Part shown: positions 30,156-38,877 of the stretch, piece after piece | Numbering within the stretch: the stretch's first letter is position 1 | How the letters are laid out: every line of letters starts with the position of its first letter | Source: DASYLJ01 sp964432595 | GTDB taxonomy: Bacteria; Desulfobacterota; Binatia; DP-6 | Reading direction: 5' to 3' | Length of the DNA: 41,609 nt | NCBI GenBank assembly: GCA_964432595.1 | Contig: CAYSOF010000040.1 | Location: 1 to 41,609, forward strand | Made by a program: the position numbers and the translations under genes | Notes under the pieces: generated by a model | The model's database searches: none | What the model saw: only the letters and a program-made list of their open reading frames with translations | Told to the model about the DNA's origin: nothing

Positions 30156-32672
30156 TCAGCGCAGACGGCGGAGTGCGATGTCGCCGAGCAGCGCGACGAG
30201 CGCGAGCGGGACGAGGCCCGCCGCGAGCGGCAGCGCGTCGCGCGCGACGCCCGGGCGCGCGGCCACCAACGCCGCCGGGCTCGGGTCGACCGTGCCCCCG
30301 GTGCGGCGCGCGACGTCCCGCAGGAGGGCGAGGTCCGGGCCGATCGCCCGTAGCTCGCGGCCGCTCGCCGGCGACGCGGGCACCACGAGCGGGTGCGGCT
30401 CGTCGCCGTGCCGCGTGCGCACTACCGTGGCCAGCGGACCGGACGGCAGCGCCGCCGCCGTGCCGCGGAACGTGCGAGGCGCCACCGGGCGCAGGGCGAC
30501 GTCGGCGCCGTCGGGCAGGCGGAGGCTGAACGGCGCATCCTCCTCGGCGCCGGTCTCGAGGACGACCTCGACGCCGTCGGCGTGCCGGGTGGCGAGCAGC
30601 CGCCGGTCGCCGCGGAGCGCCGGCGTCATCGTCCAGCGCAGCACCTGCGCCCACAGCTTGCCGAAGCCGTCCCACGCCGCCCACGCCGCCGCGCCCGACT
30701 GGAAGTCGACGGGGATCGCCGCCACGCGGCCCAGCTCCACCTGCCAGGTGGCGAGCAACGGATCGCGCCGCGTGCCGGCGTCGAGCCACAGCCGCAGCTC
30801 CGCCTCGGGACGGAGCCGGGTGACCGCCCACCGCGCGACCGCCGGCAGGTCACGCTCGTCGAGGCCGGACAGCAGCGGACCCGTCTCGCCGATCCGCGCC
30901 GGCGCGTTCACGAGGCTGCCGGGGGCGTCCATCAGGCGCCGCGTGTCGCGGATCATCAGCTGCGGCAGCGCCTCGGCGTCGGCGACGTGGTGGAACTCGC
31001 CGCCCGTCGCGCGCGCGATGTCCTGCAGCAGCTCGAGGTTCACCGTGTCCGAGCCGATGCGGATGCTGGTCACGGTGACGCCGTCGCGCGCGAGGTCGGC
31101 GATCAGGCCCGTGTGGTCGTCGGCGCGGCGGTTCGAGTCGCCGTCGGTGAGCAGGATGACGTGCCGCACGCGGCGGCCGGACGCGACGAGCTGCGTGCGC
31201 GCCGTATCCAGCGCGTCCTTCCAGTCCGTGCCGCCGCCGAACGTGAGCGCGCCGATCCGCTCCGCGAGCGCCGCGCGGCCGCGGGCCGCGGTACGCAGCG
31301 CGCCGAGCTCGTACGGCTGCGAATCGAACGCCACCGCGCCGACCAGGTCGCGCGGGCCGAGCTGCTCCAGGACGGCGAGCGCCGCCGTGCGGGCATACTG
31401 CATCTTCTCGCCGTCGCCGGCCCCCATGCTGTTCGAGCGATCGATGACCAGGAACAGCGCGACGGGCTCGCGCTCCTTCGGCTCGGGCGCCTGCGACTGC
31501 AACGTCACCGGCAGCACGCGCTCCAGTGACGTCGCGACGAACCCGGGATCGCCGAAGAGGTGGCGGCCCCCGGTGACGACCAGCGCGCCGCCGCCGGCCA
31601 CCCAGCGCGCGAGGGCGTCGAGCGCCCCCGGGGGGAAGGCGTCGTGGCCGACGTCGTCCAGCACGACGGCGTGCGCGTCGTCGAGACGTCCGAGGCGACG
31701 CGGTGGCAGGCGTGTCACCCGCATGCCGCGCTCCGCCAGTGCGTCGCCGACCACCGACGACCCGCGCTCGCTCACGAGGAGCACGTGCGGCGGTGCGCCG
31801 ACCGTCACCGTCGCGCCGGCGGCGCCGCCGACGCGCTCGCCGTCGACCGTGACCGCCACGTCGAGCGCCACCGGCCCGGGGGCATCGGCTCGCCACGGCA
31901 GCGCCACGAGCGTCGGTCCCGGCGGCAACGTGACGGTGCGCTCGCCGACGACGGGGCCGTTCGCGCCGAGCATGAGGCGGGCGTCGAGCGGCACCGGCGC
32001 GCGGTTCTCCACGACGGCCTCGACGGCGACCGCGGTCCCCGTCGCGGCGACGGCGGGCGCGAGCAGCCGGCGCACGGTCGCGACCGGCAGCTCCGGCGAG
32101 AGCGGCACGACGGGAAACGTCGCGAGCGCCGGATCGGCCGTCGACGCCTCCAGCACCAGATCACCGCGCGTTTCGCGGCCGTCGCTGACGAGCAGCAGCG
32201 CGGCCTGCCGGTCCTCGGGACAGAGCGCCGCGGCCGTCGCGAACGCACCGGCCAGATCGCTCTCGTCCGGATCGACGTCCGCCGTCGCCAGCGCCGACAA
32301 CACGGCCGGCAGCGCGCGACGGCCGTCGGACGGACGCGCGACGACCGCCGTCCGGCCGGCGAAGGCCACGGCGCCGAAGAGATCGTCCGGACCGAGCCGG
32401 GCGTCGAGGGCGGGCAGCACGCGCTCGGCGGCGCGCATCGCCGCGCCGCCCACGCTGCGTGAGACGTCGACGGCTGCGACCACGCACGCGCCCGCCGCCG
32501 GACGCGGCCGCTCGAGCCGCGCACCGGCCAGGACCAGGACGACGGCGACGGCGGCGATCGCGCGCAGCAGGGCGGCGCGACGTCGATGACGGTCGCCGCG
32601 CGTGCCCAGGAAGACGAGCGGAACGAGCGCCAGCAGCACGAGGACGCGCGGATCGAGCACCGTCACCGTCAT
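30156..32672 (-). CDS. Large membrane-anchored protein with two vWA domains and a GATase1-like domain
   Basis: An 838-residue protein, last in the MoxR operon. Two N-terminal membrane helices (about 9-24 and 31-50) are followed by a vWA domain with the MIDAS start VDVSRSVGG (about 68). A class I glutamine-amidotransferase-like fold follows (PPHVLLVSERG to VTGGRHLFGDPGFV), then a second vWA domain with VIDRSNSMG, FGGGTDWKDAL and LLTDGDSN. A C-terminal helix (LPLAAGLVPLALVALLGDI) ends the chain. Proteins of this layout accompany MoxR/BatA systems and probably sit in the periplasm, anchored at both ends, as metal-dependent assembly or stress factors. ATG 32672 overlaps the upstream stop (ATGA). 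The same frame stays open upstream to 33788 but overlaps BatA and is not used. Confidence 0.88.
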   Translation of the reverse strand: MTVTVLDPRVLVLLALVPLVFLGTRGDRHRRRAALLRAIAAVAVVLVLAGARLERPRPAAGACVVAAVDVSRSVGGAAMRAAERVLPALDARLGPDDLFGAVAFAGRTAVVARPSDGRRALPAVLSALATADVDPDESDLAGAFATAAALCPEDRQAALLLVSDGRETRGDLVLEASTADPALATFPVVPLSPELPVATVRRLLAPAVAATGTAVAVEAVVENRAPVPLDARLMLGANGPVVGERTVTLPPGPTLVALPWRADAPGPVALDVAVTVDGERVGGAAGATVTVGAPPHVLLVSERGSSVVGDALAERGMRVTRLPPRRLGRLDDAHAVVLDDVGHDAFPPGALDALARWVAGGGALVVTGGRHLFGDPGFVATSLERVLPVTLQSQAPEPKEREPVALFLVIDRSNSMGAGDGEKMQYARTAALAVLEQLGPRDLVGAVAFDSQPYELGALRTAARGRAALAERIGALTFGGGTDWKDALDTARTQLVASGRRVRHVILLTDGDSNRRADDHTGLIADLARDGVTVTSIRIGSDTVNLELLQDIARATGGEFHHVADAEALPQLMIRDTRRLMDAPGSLVNAPARIGETGPLLSGLDERDLPAVARWAVTRLRPEAELRLWLDAGTRRDPLLATWQVELGRVAAIPVDFQSGAAAWAAWDGFGKLWAQVLRWTMTPALRGDRRLLATRHADGVEVVLETGAEEDAPFSLRLPDGADVALRPVAPRTFRGTAAALPSGPLATVVRTRHGDEPHPLVVPASPASGRELRAIGPDLALLRDVARRTGGTVDPSPAALVAARPGVARDALPLAAGLVPLALVALLGDIALRRLR

Positions 32673-34402
32673 CGCCGCGCTCCCACCATCCATTCGACGG
32701 CGAGCAGCACCGCGCCGAGCGCGTACAGCCACCAGCCGACATCGACACGCGCCGCGCGCGTGGCCACCAGGCGCGGCGCGTCCGTCGCCGCCCAGTCGCC
32801 GCCGCCGTCGCGGGCGACGTCCGATTCGGTGGCGTCGAGCAGACTCGCGAGGACGGTGCGCTCGCCGACCCGGTGCACGCCGACGTGGCGCGCGAGGTGT
32901 CCGGTCGCGACGGCCGTCGGCAGCTCGGCCGTATCCGCCGCGAGCCAGCGCAGCGTGCCGAGCGTCAGCACGAGCAGCGGGAGCGCGTCGGACGACGTCA
33001 ACGGCACGGGCAGCGCGGCGCCGAGGCACGCCTGCCGATGGCCGTCGCGCTCGCCGGCGAGCACCAGCGGGAACGTGGCGGTCCGCGATCCACCCAGTGC
33101 GACGACGCGCGCCCACGACGGCGTGCCGAGCTGCACGACGGCGCCGACCTCGAGCGCGTGCAGGCCGTCGACGCCGTCGAGGATCGGGTGATCGTCGTCC
33201 CAATCGATCACCGCGGCGCCGCCGTCGACGCGACGCACGCCGCCGCACGGGCCATCGCCCGGCGGCGGGGCCACGTAGAGCGCGGGGCCCGCGGCGGCGA
33301 GCGCGAGGCGGTCGAACACGACGACCTGGCCTGCAGTGCCGGCGCTGCCGCGCTCGCGCCACCCGGCGGCGTTGACGACCTCGAGGCGCGCGTCGGGCAG
33401 CGCCGACGCGAGGGCGGAGAACGCCGCGGCCATCGGATCCGCCTCGGTGACCAGCACGAGCGCCGGCGGCGTCGGCATGGGAAGCCAGCCGAAGGCCTCG
33501 TCGTCGGCGGCCAGGGCATCGCCGCCCGTGAGCCGGACGTGGACGATGCCCGACGCCGACGGTCGCTCGAAGAGCACGTCCTCGCTGCCCCGCGGCGGCA
33601 GGCGCAGCACGTGGCGTCGCCACGGCACGCCGTCGACCGAGGCGTCGATGATCGTGGTGCGTTCGTGCGCGGCGAAGTTGCGGACCGACGCGACGACGCG
33701 GGTGTCGCGTCGATCGGCAAAGGGCGCGGCGTCCACGCGCAGCGCGGTGATCGCGACGTTGTCGTCCGTGCGCCCGACCTGAATCCAACGCACCGGACCG
33801 TGCCGCAGCTCGGGCGCGGGCGGCAGATCGGTCAGCACGACGACGGTCGCGCCGGCGCGGGCGCTGGCCGCGCCGAGCGCGAGCTCGACCGCCGGTCCGA
33901 GGCGCGCCGACGTCTCGACGGGCTCCAGCGCGGCGAGCGCCGCGGCCACGCGCTCCGGCTCGCTCGTCCAGCGGAGCGCCACGTGCGCGCGGTCCGCGGC
34001 GGTGACGAGCATGACCGGTGCCCCGGACGGCAGCGCGGCGAGCAACGCCTGCAGGCGCGTGCGCGCGAGCGCGAACCGCGTGCCGCCGTCGTCTTCGCGC
34101 GTCTGCATGCTGGCCGAGCAGTCGAGCACGGCGACGAGCGCAGTGCCGGCGCTCGGTGCGACGGCACCCTCGAGGTACGGACGGACGTAGCCGCCGATGA
34201 GCGCGAGCAGCAGCGCCAGCTGCAGCAGGAAGAGCAGATCGACGCGGAAGCGACGTCGCTCGACGGGCGCCGCCTGCAGCTGTCCCCAGAGGAGGAGGCT
34301 CGACACCCGCCGCACGCGGGTGCGGCGCTGGAAGAGCGTCAGCGCGATCAGCACGGCCACCGCCGCGAGCGCGAGGGCGCCGGCAGGGTTGGCGATGCCC
34401 AC
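32669..34402 (-). CDS. BatA-like vWA membrane protein
   Basis: A 577-residue protein with an N-terminal BatA domain: a membrane helix (ALALAAVAVLIALTLF), then VRRVSSLLLWGQLQAAPVER and a second helix (LLFLLQLALLLALIGGYVR). A vWA domain starting VAVLDCSASM (D-x-S-x-S MIDAS) runs from about 95 to 230. A long extracytoplasmic part and a C-terminal helix, VGWWLYALGAVLLAVEWMVG, follow. GTG 34402 has GAGG with 8-nt spacing and begins exactly at the BatA domain. It is the fourth gene of the operon and overlaps the last gene by 4 bp. Bat proteins were named for aerotolerance in Bacteroides, but their role is still poorly defined. Confidence 0.88.
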   Translation of the reverse strand: MGIANPAGALALAAVAVLIALTLFQRRTRVRRVSSLLLWGQLQAAPVERRRFRVDLLFLLQLALLLALIGGYVRPYLEGAVAPSAGTALVAVLDCSASMQTREDDGGTRFALARTRLQALLAALPSGAPVMLVTAADRAHVALRWTSEPERVAAALAALEPVETSARLGPAVELALGAASARAGATVVVLTDLPPAPELRHGPVRWIQVGRTDDNVAITALRVDAAPFADRRDTRVVASVRNFAAHERTTIIDASVDGVPWRRHVLRLPPRGSEDVLFERPSASGIVHVRLTGGDALAADDEAFGWLPMPTPPALVLVTEADPMAAAFSALASALPDARLEVVNAAGWRERGSAGTAGQVVVFDRLALAAAGPALYVAPPPGDGPCGGVRRVDGGAAVIDWDDDHPILDGVDGLHALEVGAVVQLGTPSWARVVALGGSRTATFPLVLAGERDGHRQACLGAALPVPLTSSDALPLLVLTLGTLRWLAADTAELPTAVATGHLARHVGVHRVGERTVLASLLDATESDVARDGGGDWAATDAPRLVATRAARVDVGWWLYALGAVLLAVEWMVGARR

Positions 34403-34407
34403 GATCG

Positions 34408-35310
34408 CTACCTCGGCCGTACCAGCCCGCGGCGGACGAGCGTGTCGCCGACGAACTCGGGGACCGAACGGTCGCTCACGAGGCAGGCATGCGTGGCCCC
34501 GGTGCGACGCGCGACGGCGCCGATCGCCTCCTGGTACGCGTCCAGCAGCGCCCGGTAGCGCCGGAGCACGTCCGGCGTGCAGGCGATCGTGTGCGTGTCG
34601 CCGGACTCGGCGTCCTCCAGCACGCCGCCGGCGTCGACGCCGGGCCGCCACTCGCTCGTGCCGAGCACCTGGAGCAGATGGGCGGCGAGCCCGCGGGCGC
34701 GCACGGCGGCGAGTCCGGGCTCGAGCGTCGCGGGGTCGACGAGGAGATCGGACAGCACGAAGACGATGCCGCGCTCGCGCTGGCGGTACGCCCAGTCGCC
34801 GAGCACCGCGCCGACGTCGAGCGCACCGCGCGTGACGGCGCCGTCGAGCATTGCCGCCAGGACGATCAGCCCCGAGCGCCGGTGGTGGCGCGCCGATCGG
34901 CGGCCGACGTCGCCGTCCTCGAGCAGGGTCAGCCGCACCGCGTAGCCGCTCTGCAGGCCGATCGCCGCGAGGGCCAGCGCGAGCTCGACCGTGGTCTCGA
35001 ACTTGCGGTCCGCGGGCTCGGCCGTCATCGACGCGCTGGTGTCGACGAGGAGGTGCACCTCGACGTCGCGTTCGGCGGTGAAGCGACGCACGAGCAGCGT
35101 GTCGAGGCGGCCGAGCGCGTTCCAGTCGAGATGGCGCAGGTCGTCGCCGGGGGTGTAGGCGGTCCACGCTTCGGGCTCGATGCCGGAGACGTCGGGGCGA
35201 CCGGGGACGCGCCGCTCGCCCGGCCGTGTGCCGACGCCGCCGGCGACGTGTAGCGCGAGATGCCGGTAGCGCGCGGCCGTGTCCGCGACGAGGTTTGCCG
35301 CGATGCTCAT
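34408..35310 (-). CDS. DUF58 domain protein
   Basis: A 300-residue cytosolic protein of the DUF58 family. The hallmark is AYTPGDDLRHLDWNALGRLD at about 51-70, followed by LLVRRFTAERDVEVHLLVDTSASM, a vWA-like strand with a D-x-S-x-S motif. DUF58 proteins nearly always sit directly behind MoxR ATPases and are thought to be their adaptor or substrate partner. ATG 35310 overlaps the MoxR stop (ATGA), and the BatA gene follows after 5 bp. Confidence 0.93.
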   Translation of the reverse strand: MSIAANLVADTAARYRHLALHVAGGVGTRPGERRVPGRPDVSGIEPEAWTAYTPGDDLRHLDWNALGRLDTLLVRRFTAERDVEVHLLVDTSASMTAEPADRKFETTVELALALAAIGLQSGYAVRLTLLEDGDVGRRSARHHRRSGLIVLAAMLDGAVTRGALDVGAVLGDWAYRQRERGIVFVLSDLLVDPATLEPGLAAVRARGLAAHLLQVLGTSEWRPGVDAGGVLEDAESGDTHTIACTPDVLRRYRALLDAYQEAIGAVARRTGATHACLVSDRSVPEFVGDTLVRRGLVRPR

Positions 35311-36314
35311 GGGCGGAGCCGCCGCGCGGCCGCCAGCACGCGCTCGATGACGCGATTCGCGTCGACGCCGGCGGTGTCCGCCGCGAACGTCAGCACCAGC
35401 CGGTGGCGGAGCGCCGCGGGTGCGAGCGCGTCGACGTCGTCGATGGCGACGTGCGGGCGTCCGTCGAGCAACGCGCGCACCTTCGCGCCGAGAAGCAGCG
35501 CCTGGCCCGCGCGCGGGCTCGCGCCGTACGCGACCCAGCGACGGATCTCCTCGTCGCCGTTGGAGAGCGGCAGCGTCAGCCGGACCAGTGCGGCGACGTA
35601 GCGCTCGACCGCGGGCGCCACGAGCACGCGACGCACGAGATGTCGCAGGCCCTCGACACGCGCCGCGGACTCGTCGGCCGCGAGCACCGGGCGCACGGCC
35701 GGCGCGTCGGCGGCCGTCGTCTCGGCGAGAATGCGCTCGAGCTCCGCTTGCGACGGGTAGTCGAGCACGACCTTGAACAGGAAGCGGTCGAGCTGCGCTT
35801 CGGGCAGCTGGTACGTGCCCTCCATCTCGATCGGGTTCAGCGTCGCCAGCACGAAGAACGGGACCGGCAGCGCGTGCGTGGCGCCCGCGACGGTCACCTG
35901 CTGCTCGGCCATGGCTTCGAGGAGCGCCGATTGCGTCTTCGGCGTGGCGCGATTGATCTCGTCGGCGAGCAGTACGTGCGCGAAGACGGGTCCCGGGACG
36001 AAGCGGAATTCGCGACGGCCGTCGACCGCGTCGGCGACGATGCGGGTGCCCGTCACGTCGGCCGGCATCAGGTCGACGGTGAACTGGATGCGGCTCATGC
36101 CGAGCGCCAGCGCCTCGGCGAGCGAGCGCGCCAGCAGCGTCTTCCCGGTGCCGGGGACACCTTCCAGCAGGACGTGGCCGCCGGCGAAGACGGCCGTCAG
36201 GATCACGTCGACGGCGTCGTCGTGCCCGACCACCACCCGGCCGATCTCGCGGCGGACGGCGGTGAACGTCTCCTGGAAGTCGCGGATCGCGGCGGCAGCG
36301 AGCTCGGCGGTCAT
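35307..36314 (-). CDS. moxR: MoxR family AAA+ ATPase
   Basis: A 335-residue AAA+ ATPase with Walker A GVPGTGKT (52-59), Walker B VLLADEINRATPKTQSALLE, a sensor segment VLATLNPIEMEGTYQLPEAQ and an arginine-finger region LDRFLFKV. The C-terminal lid (residues about 235-330) contains ASPRAGQALLLGAKV, typical of MoxR. These ATPases act as chaperones in metal insertion or in assembly of vWA-containing complexes. It is translationally coupled to both neighbours by ATGA overlaps. The substrate is probably one of the three vWA-type proteins encoded downstream (inference). Confidence 0.95.
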   Translation of the reverse strand: MTAELAAAAIRDFQETFTAVRREIGRVVVGHDDAVDVILTAVFAGGHVLLEGVPGTGKTLLARSLAEALALGMSRIQFTVDLMPADVTGTRIVADAVDGRREFRFVPGPVFAHVLLADEINRATPKTQSALLEAMAEQQVTVAGATHALPVPFFVLATLNPIEMEGTYQLPEAQLDRFLFKVVLDYPSQAELERILAETTAADAPAVRPVLAADESAARVEGLRHLVRRVLVAPAVERYVAALVRLTLPLSNGDEEIRRWVAYGASPRAGQALLLGAKVRALLDGRPHVAIDDVDALAPAALRHRLVLTFAADTAGVDANRVIERVLAAARRLRP

Positions 36315-37507
36315 GGCGTGGCCTCCGGTCCGCCGGCGCGCCGCGCGTACAGGCGGCGCACCAGCGTCTCCCAAGCTACGGGGACGGGCATCCGATGGAT
36401 GGGGTCGTCGGCGCGTCCGCCGCCGGCGAGCGTCGGATGGCGATCGGGCTCGGCCACCGGCGCGTCGCCGTGCGGCGCGCCCGGGCCGCCCTGACGCGTG
36501 CGTACGCGCGCCGCGATGGCCAGCTCGAAACGATCGCGGACGACGACGCCGTCTGCCGCCGCGTCGCCGAGCAGCCGCGGGTCGGTACCGCCGCCCGCGC
36601 CCGGCGCGTCGCCGCTGCCGTCGGTCGCGTCGCCTCGTCCAGGATGCACGGCGCGCGGCGTGCCGTCGTCGGCGGCATCCGCGGACGGCCCCGGCGCTGG
36701 CGCGTCCGTCGCGCCCGTCGCATCGCGCGTCGTGCGGCGCGCGTGGTCCGCGGTCGATCGGCGGTCGGCCGACGCGAGCGACGCGTCGCCGTCCTCCCAC
36801 GACGGCGCGGCGTCACCGAGCAGCTCGCGCTGAAGCCACGCTTGCAGCGCGCTCGGCTCGTCGCCCGCGCCGTCCACCGTCGCGGCGTCCCCGTCGACGG
36901 CGCTGCGCTCGGTGCCCGGCGCGACGACGTGCGTCTCGGCCGATTCGCCTCCCTCGCCGGGAGCTGCGATCCAGTCGACGGGCCGGTCGCTCACGACGAC
37001 GCGCGCCGGAGCGGGACGCAGCGTCGGGGCCAGCCCGACGGCGAGCGCGAGGAGTGCCAGCGCCGCGAAGGCGGCGGCGAGCATGCCCGGCGGCACCGCG
37101 TACGGGACGACGCGGGCCGGGGTCCACGACGGCAACCGCTCGGTCGTCTGGCGCGCGAGCACCGCCACGAATTCCGCGTCGTCGTCCGCACGCACGTCGA
37201 CGAGCGTGAGCAGGCGGCCGTCGAGCCGCGCAGTGCGGTCGACCCAGGCGGCGGCCTTCGATCGCCGGAGCCAGCCGTGCGCGGCATGGCGCGCGAGCGC
37301 GAGCAGCGCGACGCCGAGCGCGACCGCCGCGAGCACCGTGCCCGCGACGAACACCGGCGGCGTGGCGCGCACGGCGAGCAGCAGCACGACGACGGCGAGC
37401 ACCGCCGCCGAGGCGATCGTCCCGTACGCCATGCGCTGCAGCGCGTGGGCGTTGTGTCGCCACCGCACACGGCGGAGCTGGCGCAGGACGACGCCGGTGT
37501 CCGGCAC
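36311..37507 (-). CDS. Membrane protein heading the MoxR operon, unknown function
   Basis: A 398-residue protein with two adjacent N-terminal membrane helices (about 27-46 and 50-71) and a third near 155-175. A periplasm-sized Asp/Ala/Gly-rich, low-complexity region follows, and the end is PIHRMPVPVAWETLVRRLYA. The region between the helices contains DRTARLDGRLLTLVDV, seen in membrane partners of MoxR operons (DUF4175-like in my recollection, not certain). GTG 37507 is preferred: it lies 7 nt behind a good -10 box. The frame is open to 37615 but overlaps the divergent gene. Its stop overlaps moxR (ATGA). Confidence 0.75.
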   Translation of the reverse strand: MPDTGVVLRQLRRVRWRHNAHALQRMAYGTIASAAVLAVVVLLLAVRATPPVFVAGTVLAAVALGVALLALARHAAHGWLRRSKAAAWVDRTARLDGRLLTLVDVRADDDAEFVAVLARQTTERLPSWTPARVVPYAVPPGMLAAAFAALALLALAVGLAPTLRPAPARVVVSDRPVDWIAAPGEGGESAETHVVAPGTERSAVDGDAATVDGAGDEPSALQAWLQRELLGDAAPSWEDGDASLASADRRSTADHARRTTRDATGATDAPAPGPSADAADDGTPRAVHPGRGDATDGSGDAPGAGGGTDPRLLGDAAADGVVVRDRFELAIAARVRTRQGGPGAPHGDAPVAEPDRHPTLAGGGRADDPIHRMPVPVAWETLVRRLYARRAGGPEATP

Positions 37508-37514
37508 GCGTTCG

Positions 37515-37543
37515 ATTGACCACGGCCGCGGCGGTCGCGTCAA
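37515..37543 (-). promoter_or_regulatory. Promoter of the MoxR operon
   Basis: On the minus strand TTGACG (37538-37543) and GTCAAT (37515-37520) are 17 bp apart. The -10 box ends 7 nt before GTG 37507, so the message is probably leaderless. Confidence 0.5.
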
Positions 37544-37561
37544 CGTGCTTCGGTGTCGTTG

Positions 37562-37589
37562 TTGACCGGAGCCGAGGGCGCTTGGTAAC
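37562..37589 (+). promoter_or_regulatory. Possible promoter of the CoA transferase gene
   Basis: TTGACC (37562-37567) is followed after 16 bp by GGTAAC (37584-37589), ten bases before ATG 37600. No Shine-Dalgarno is seen. Confidence 0.35.
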
Positions 37590-37599
37590 GCCGACGCGC

Positions 37600-38814
37600 A
37601 TGCACAGCACCACATCGGGCAAGGGCGCGCTGGCCGGCATCCGCGTCATCGACATGAGTCACCAGGCCGCAGGCCCGTGGTGCACCTCGCTCCTCGGCGA
37701 CATGGGCGCCGACGTCATCAAGGTCGAGAAGCCCGGTCGCGGCGACTCGATCCGCTATGCCGACCGGTCGGGACGACTGCCGCCCGAGATCGGCGGCCTC
37801 AACTTCCAGGGCCTCAACCGCAACAAGCGCGGCCTGACCATCGACATCGGCACGGAGGAGGGCGAAGCGCTGGTGCGGCGCCTCGTCGCCGACGCCGACG
37901 TGATCGTCGAGAACTTCCGCCCCGGCGTCATGGACCGTCACGGTCTCGGCTGGGAGCAGCTGCACGCGATCAACCCGCGGCTCGTCTATTGTTCGATCAC
38001 CGCGTTCGGTCCGCGCGGCCCGCTCGCGCAGAAGCCGGGGATGGACCTGATCCTCCAGGCGACGGGCGCGCTCATGGGCCATACGGGCGAGGAGGGCGGG
38101 CCGCCGATCAAGTCGGCGCCGCCGGTGGCGGACATCAACACCGGCGTCTACGCGGCGTACGGGGTGCTGGGCGCGCTGCTCGCGCGCGAGCGCACCGGCG
38201 AGGGCCAGCACGTCGAGATCGCCATGCTCGACGCGGTGCTGTCGCTCTACGCGGACAACGCGGCCAACGTGCTCACCGAGGGCACGCGCTTCCCCAAGTT
38301 CGGCAGCGGGCATCCCGATCTCGTGCCGTACCAGGCGTTCCCGGCGAAGGACGGCTGGTTCATCGTCGCGTGCCTGACCAACGCGTTCTACAAGCGGCTC
38401 GCCGCGGCGCTCGGCCGCGACGACCTGCTGAGCGACCCGCGCTTCGCCACGAATCCGTCGCGCGTACAGCATCGCGAGCACGTCGTCGGCGTGCTGAGCG
38501 AGATTTTCAAGACGGAGCCGGTGGCGCACTGGATCGAGCTGCTCGAGCGGCACGACATCCCGACGTGTCGGGTCAACCGACTCGAGGACATCCTCGATCA
38601 TCCGCAGATCGCGGCGAACGGGCTCATCGTCGAGCGCGAGGATGAGAAGCGCGGCAAGCTGCGCGTGCTCGGTCCGCCGGTGAAGCTGTCGGGCACGCCG
38701 ACGACGTTCGAGCGCCCGGCGCCGATGATCGGCGAGCACACCGACGAGGTGCTGCGCGAGTTCGGGCTGTCCGACGCCGAGATCGCCTCGCTGCGCGCGT
38801 CGCGCGTGGTCTGA
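37600..38814 (+). CDS. CaiB/BaiF family CoA transferase
   Basis: A 404-residue class III CoA transferase that moves CoA between carboxylic acids through an aspartyl-CoA thioester. Signatures are IRVIDMSHQAAGPWCTSLLG, GADVIKVEKPGRGDS, ENFRPGVMDRHGLGW and the catalytic Asp149 in KPGMDLILQATG. The C-terminal segment RVNRLEDILDHPQIAANGLI is typical. ATG 37600 begins just before the conserved core; the longer TTG-started frame overlaps the MoxR operon promoter and is rejected. It is monocistronic and ends in a strong hairpin. It may feed acids into the CoA-dependent routes encoded elsewhere in the window. Confidence 0.93.
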   Translation: MHSTTSGKGALAGIRVIDMSHQAAGPWCTSLLGDMGADVIKVEKPGRGDSIRYADRSGRLPPEIGGLNFQGLNRNKRGLTIDIGTEEGEALVRRLVADADVIVENFRPGVMDRHGLGWEQLHAINPRLVYCSITAFGPRGPLAQKPGMDLILQATGALMGHTGEEGGPPIKSAPPVADINTGVYAAYGVLGALLARERTGEGQHVEIAMLDAVLSLYADNAANVLTEGTRFPKFGSGHPDLVPYQAFPAKDGWFIVACLTNAFYKRLAAALGRDDLLSDPRFATNPSRVQHREHVVGVLSEIFKTEPVAHWIELLERHDIPTCRVNRLEDILDHPQIAANGLIVEREDEKRGKLRVLGPPVKLSGTPTTFERPAPMIGEHTDEVLREFGLSDAEIASLRASRVV

Positions 38815-38822
38815 AAACGCCG

Positions 38823-38854
38823 CGGCCGGGACGCGATGCTCCGCGTCCCGGCCG
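38823..38854. terminator. Bidirectional hairpin terminator
   Basis: CGGCCGGGACGCG (38823-38835) and CGCGTCCCGGCCG (38842-38854) are perfect complements around ATGCTC, between two convergent genes. On the minus strand a short T-run (GTTTTC) follows the stem. Confidence 0.75.
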
Positions 38855-38877
38855 TGACGATCGAACGGAATCCGGGA

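Noticed and set aside
30156..33788. A 1210-codon minus-strand open frame
   Set aside because: Only the part from ATG 32672 has family similarity; the upstream part is the out-of-frame shadow of the BatA-like gene.
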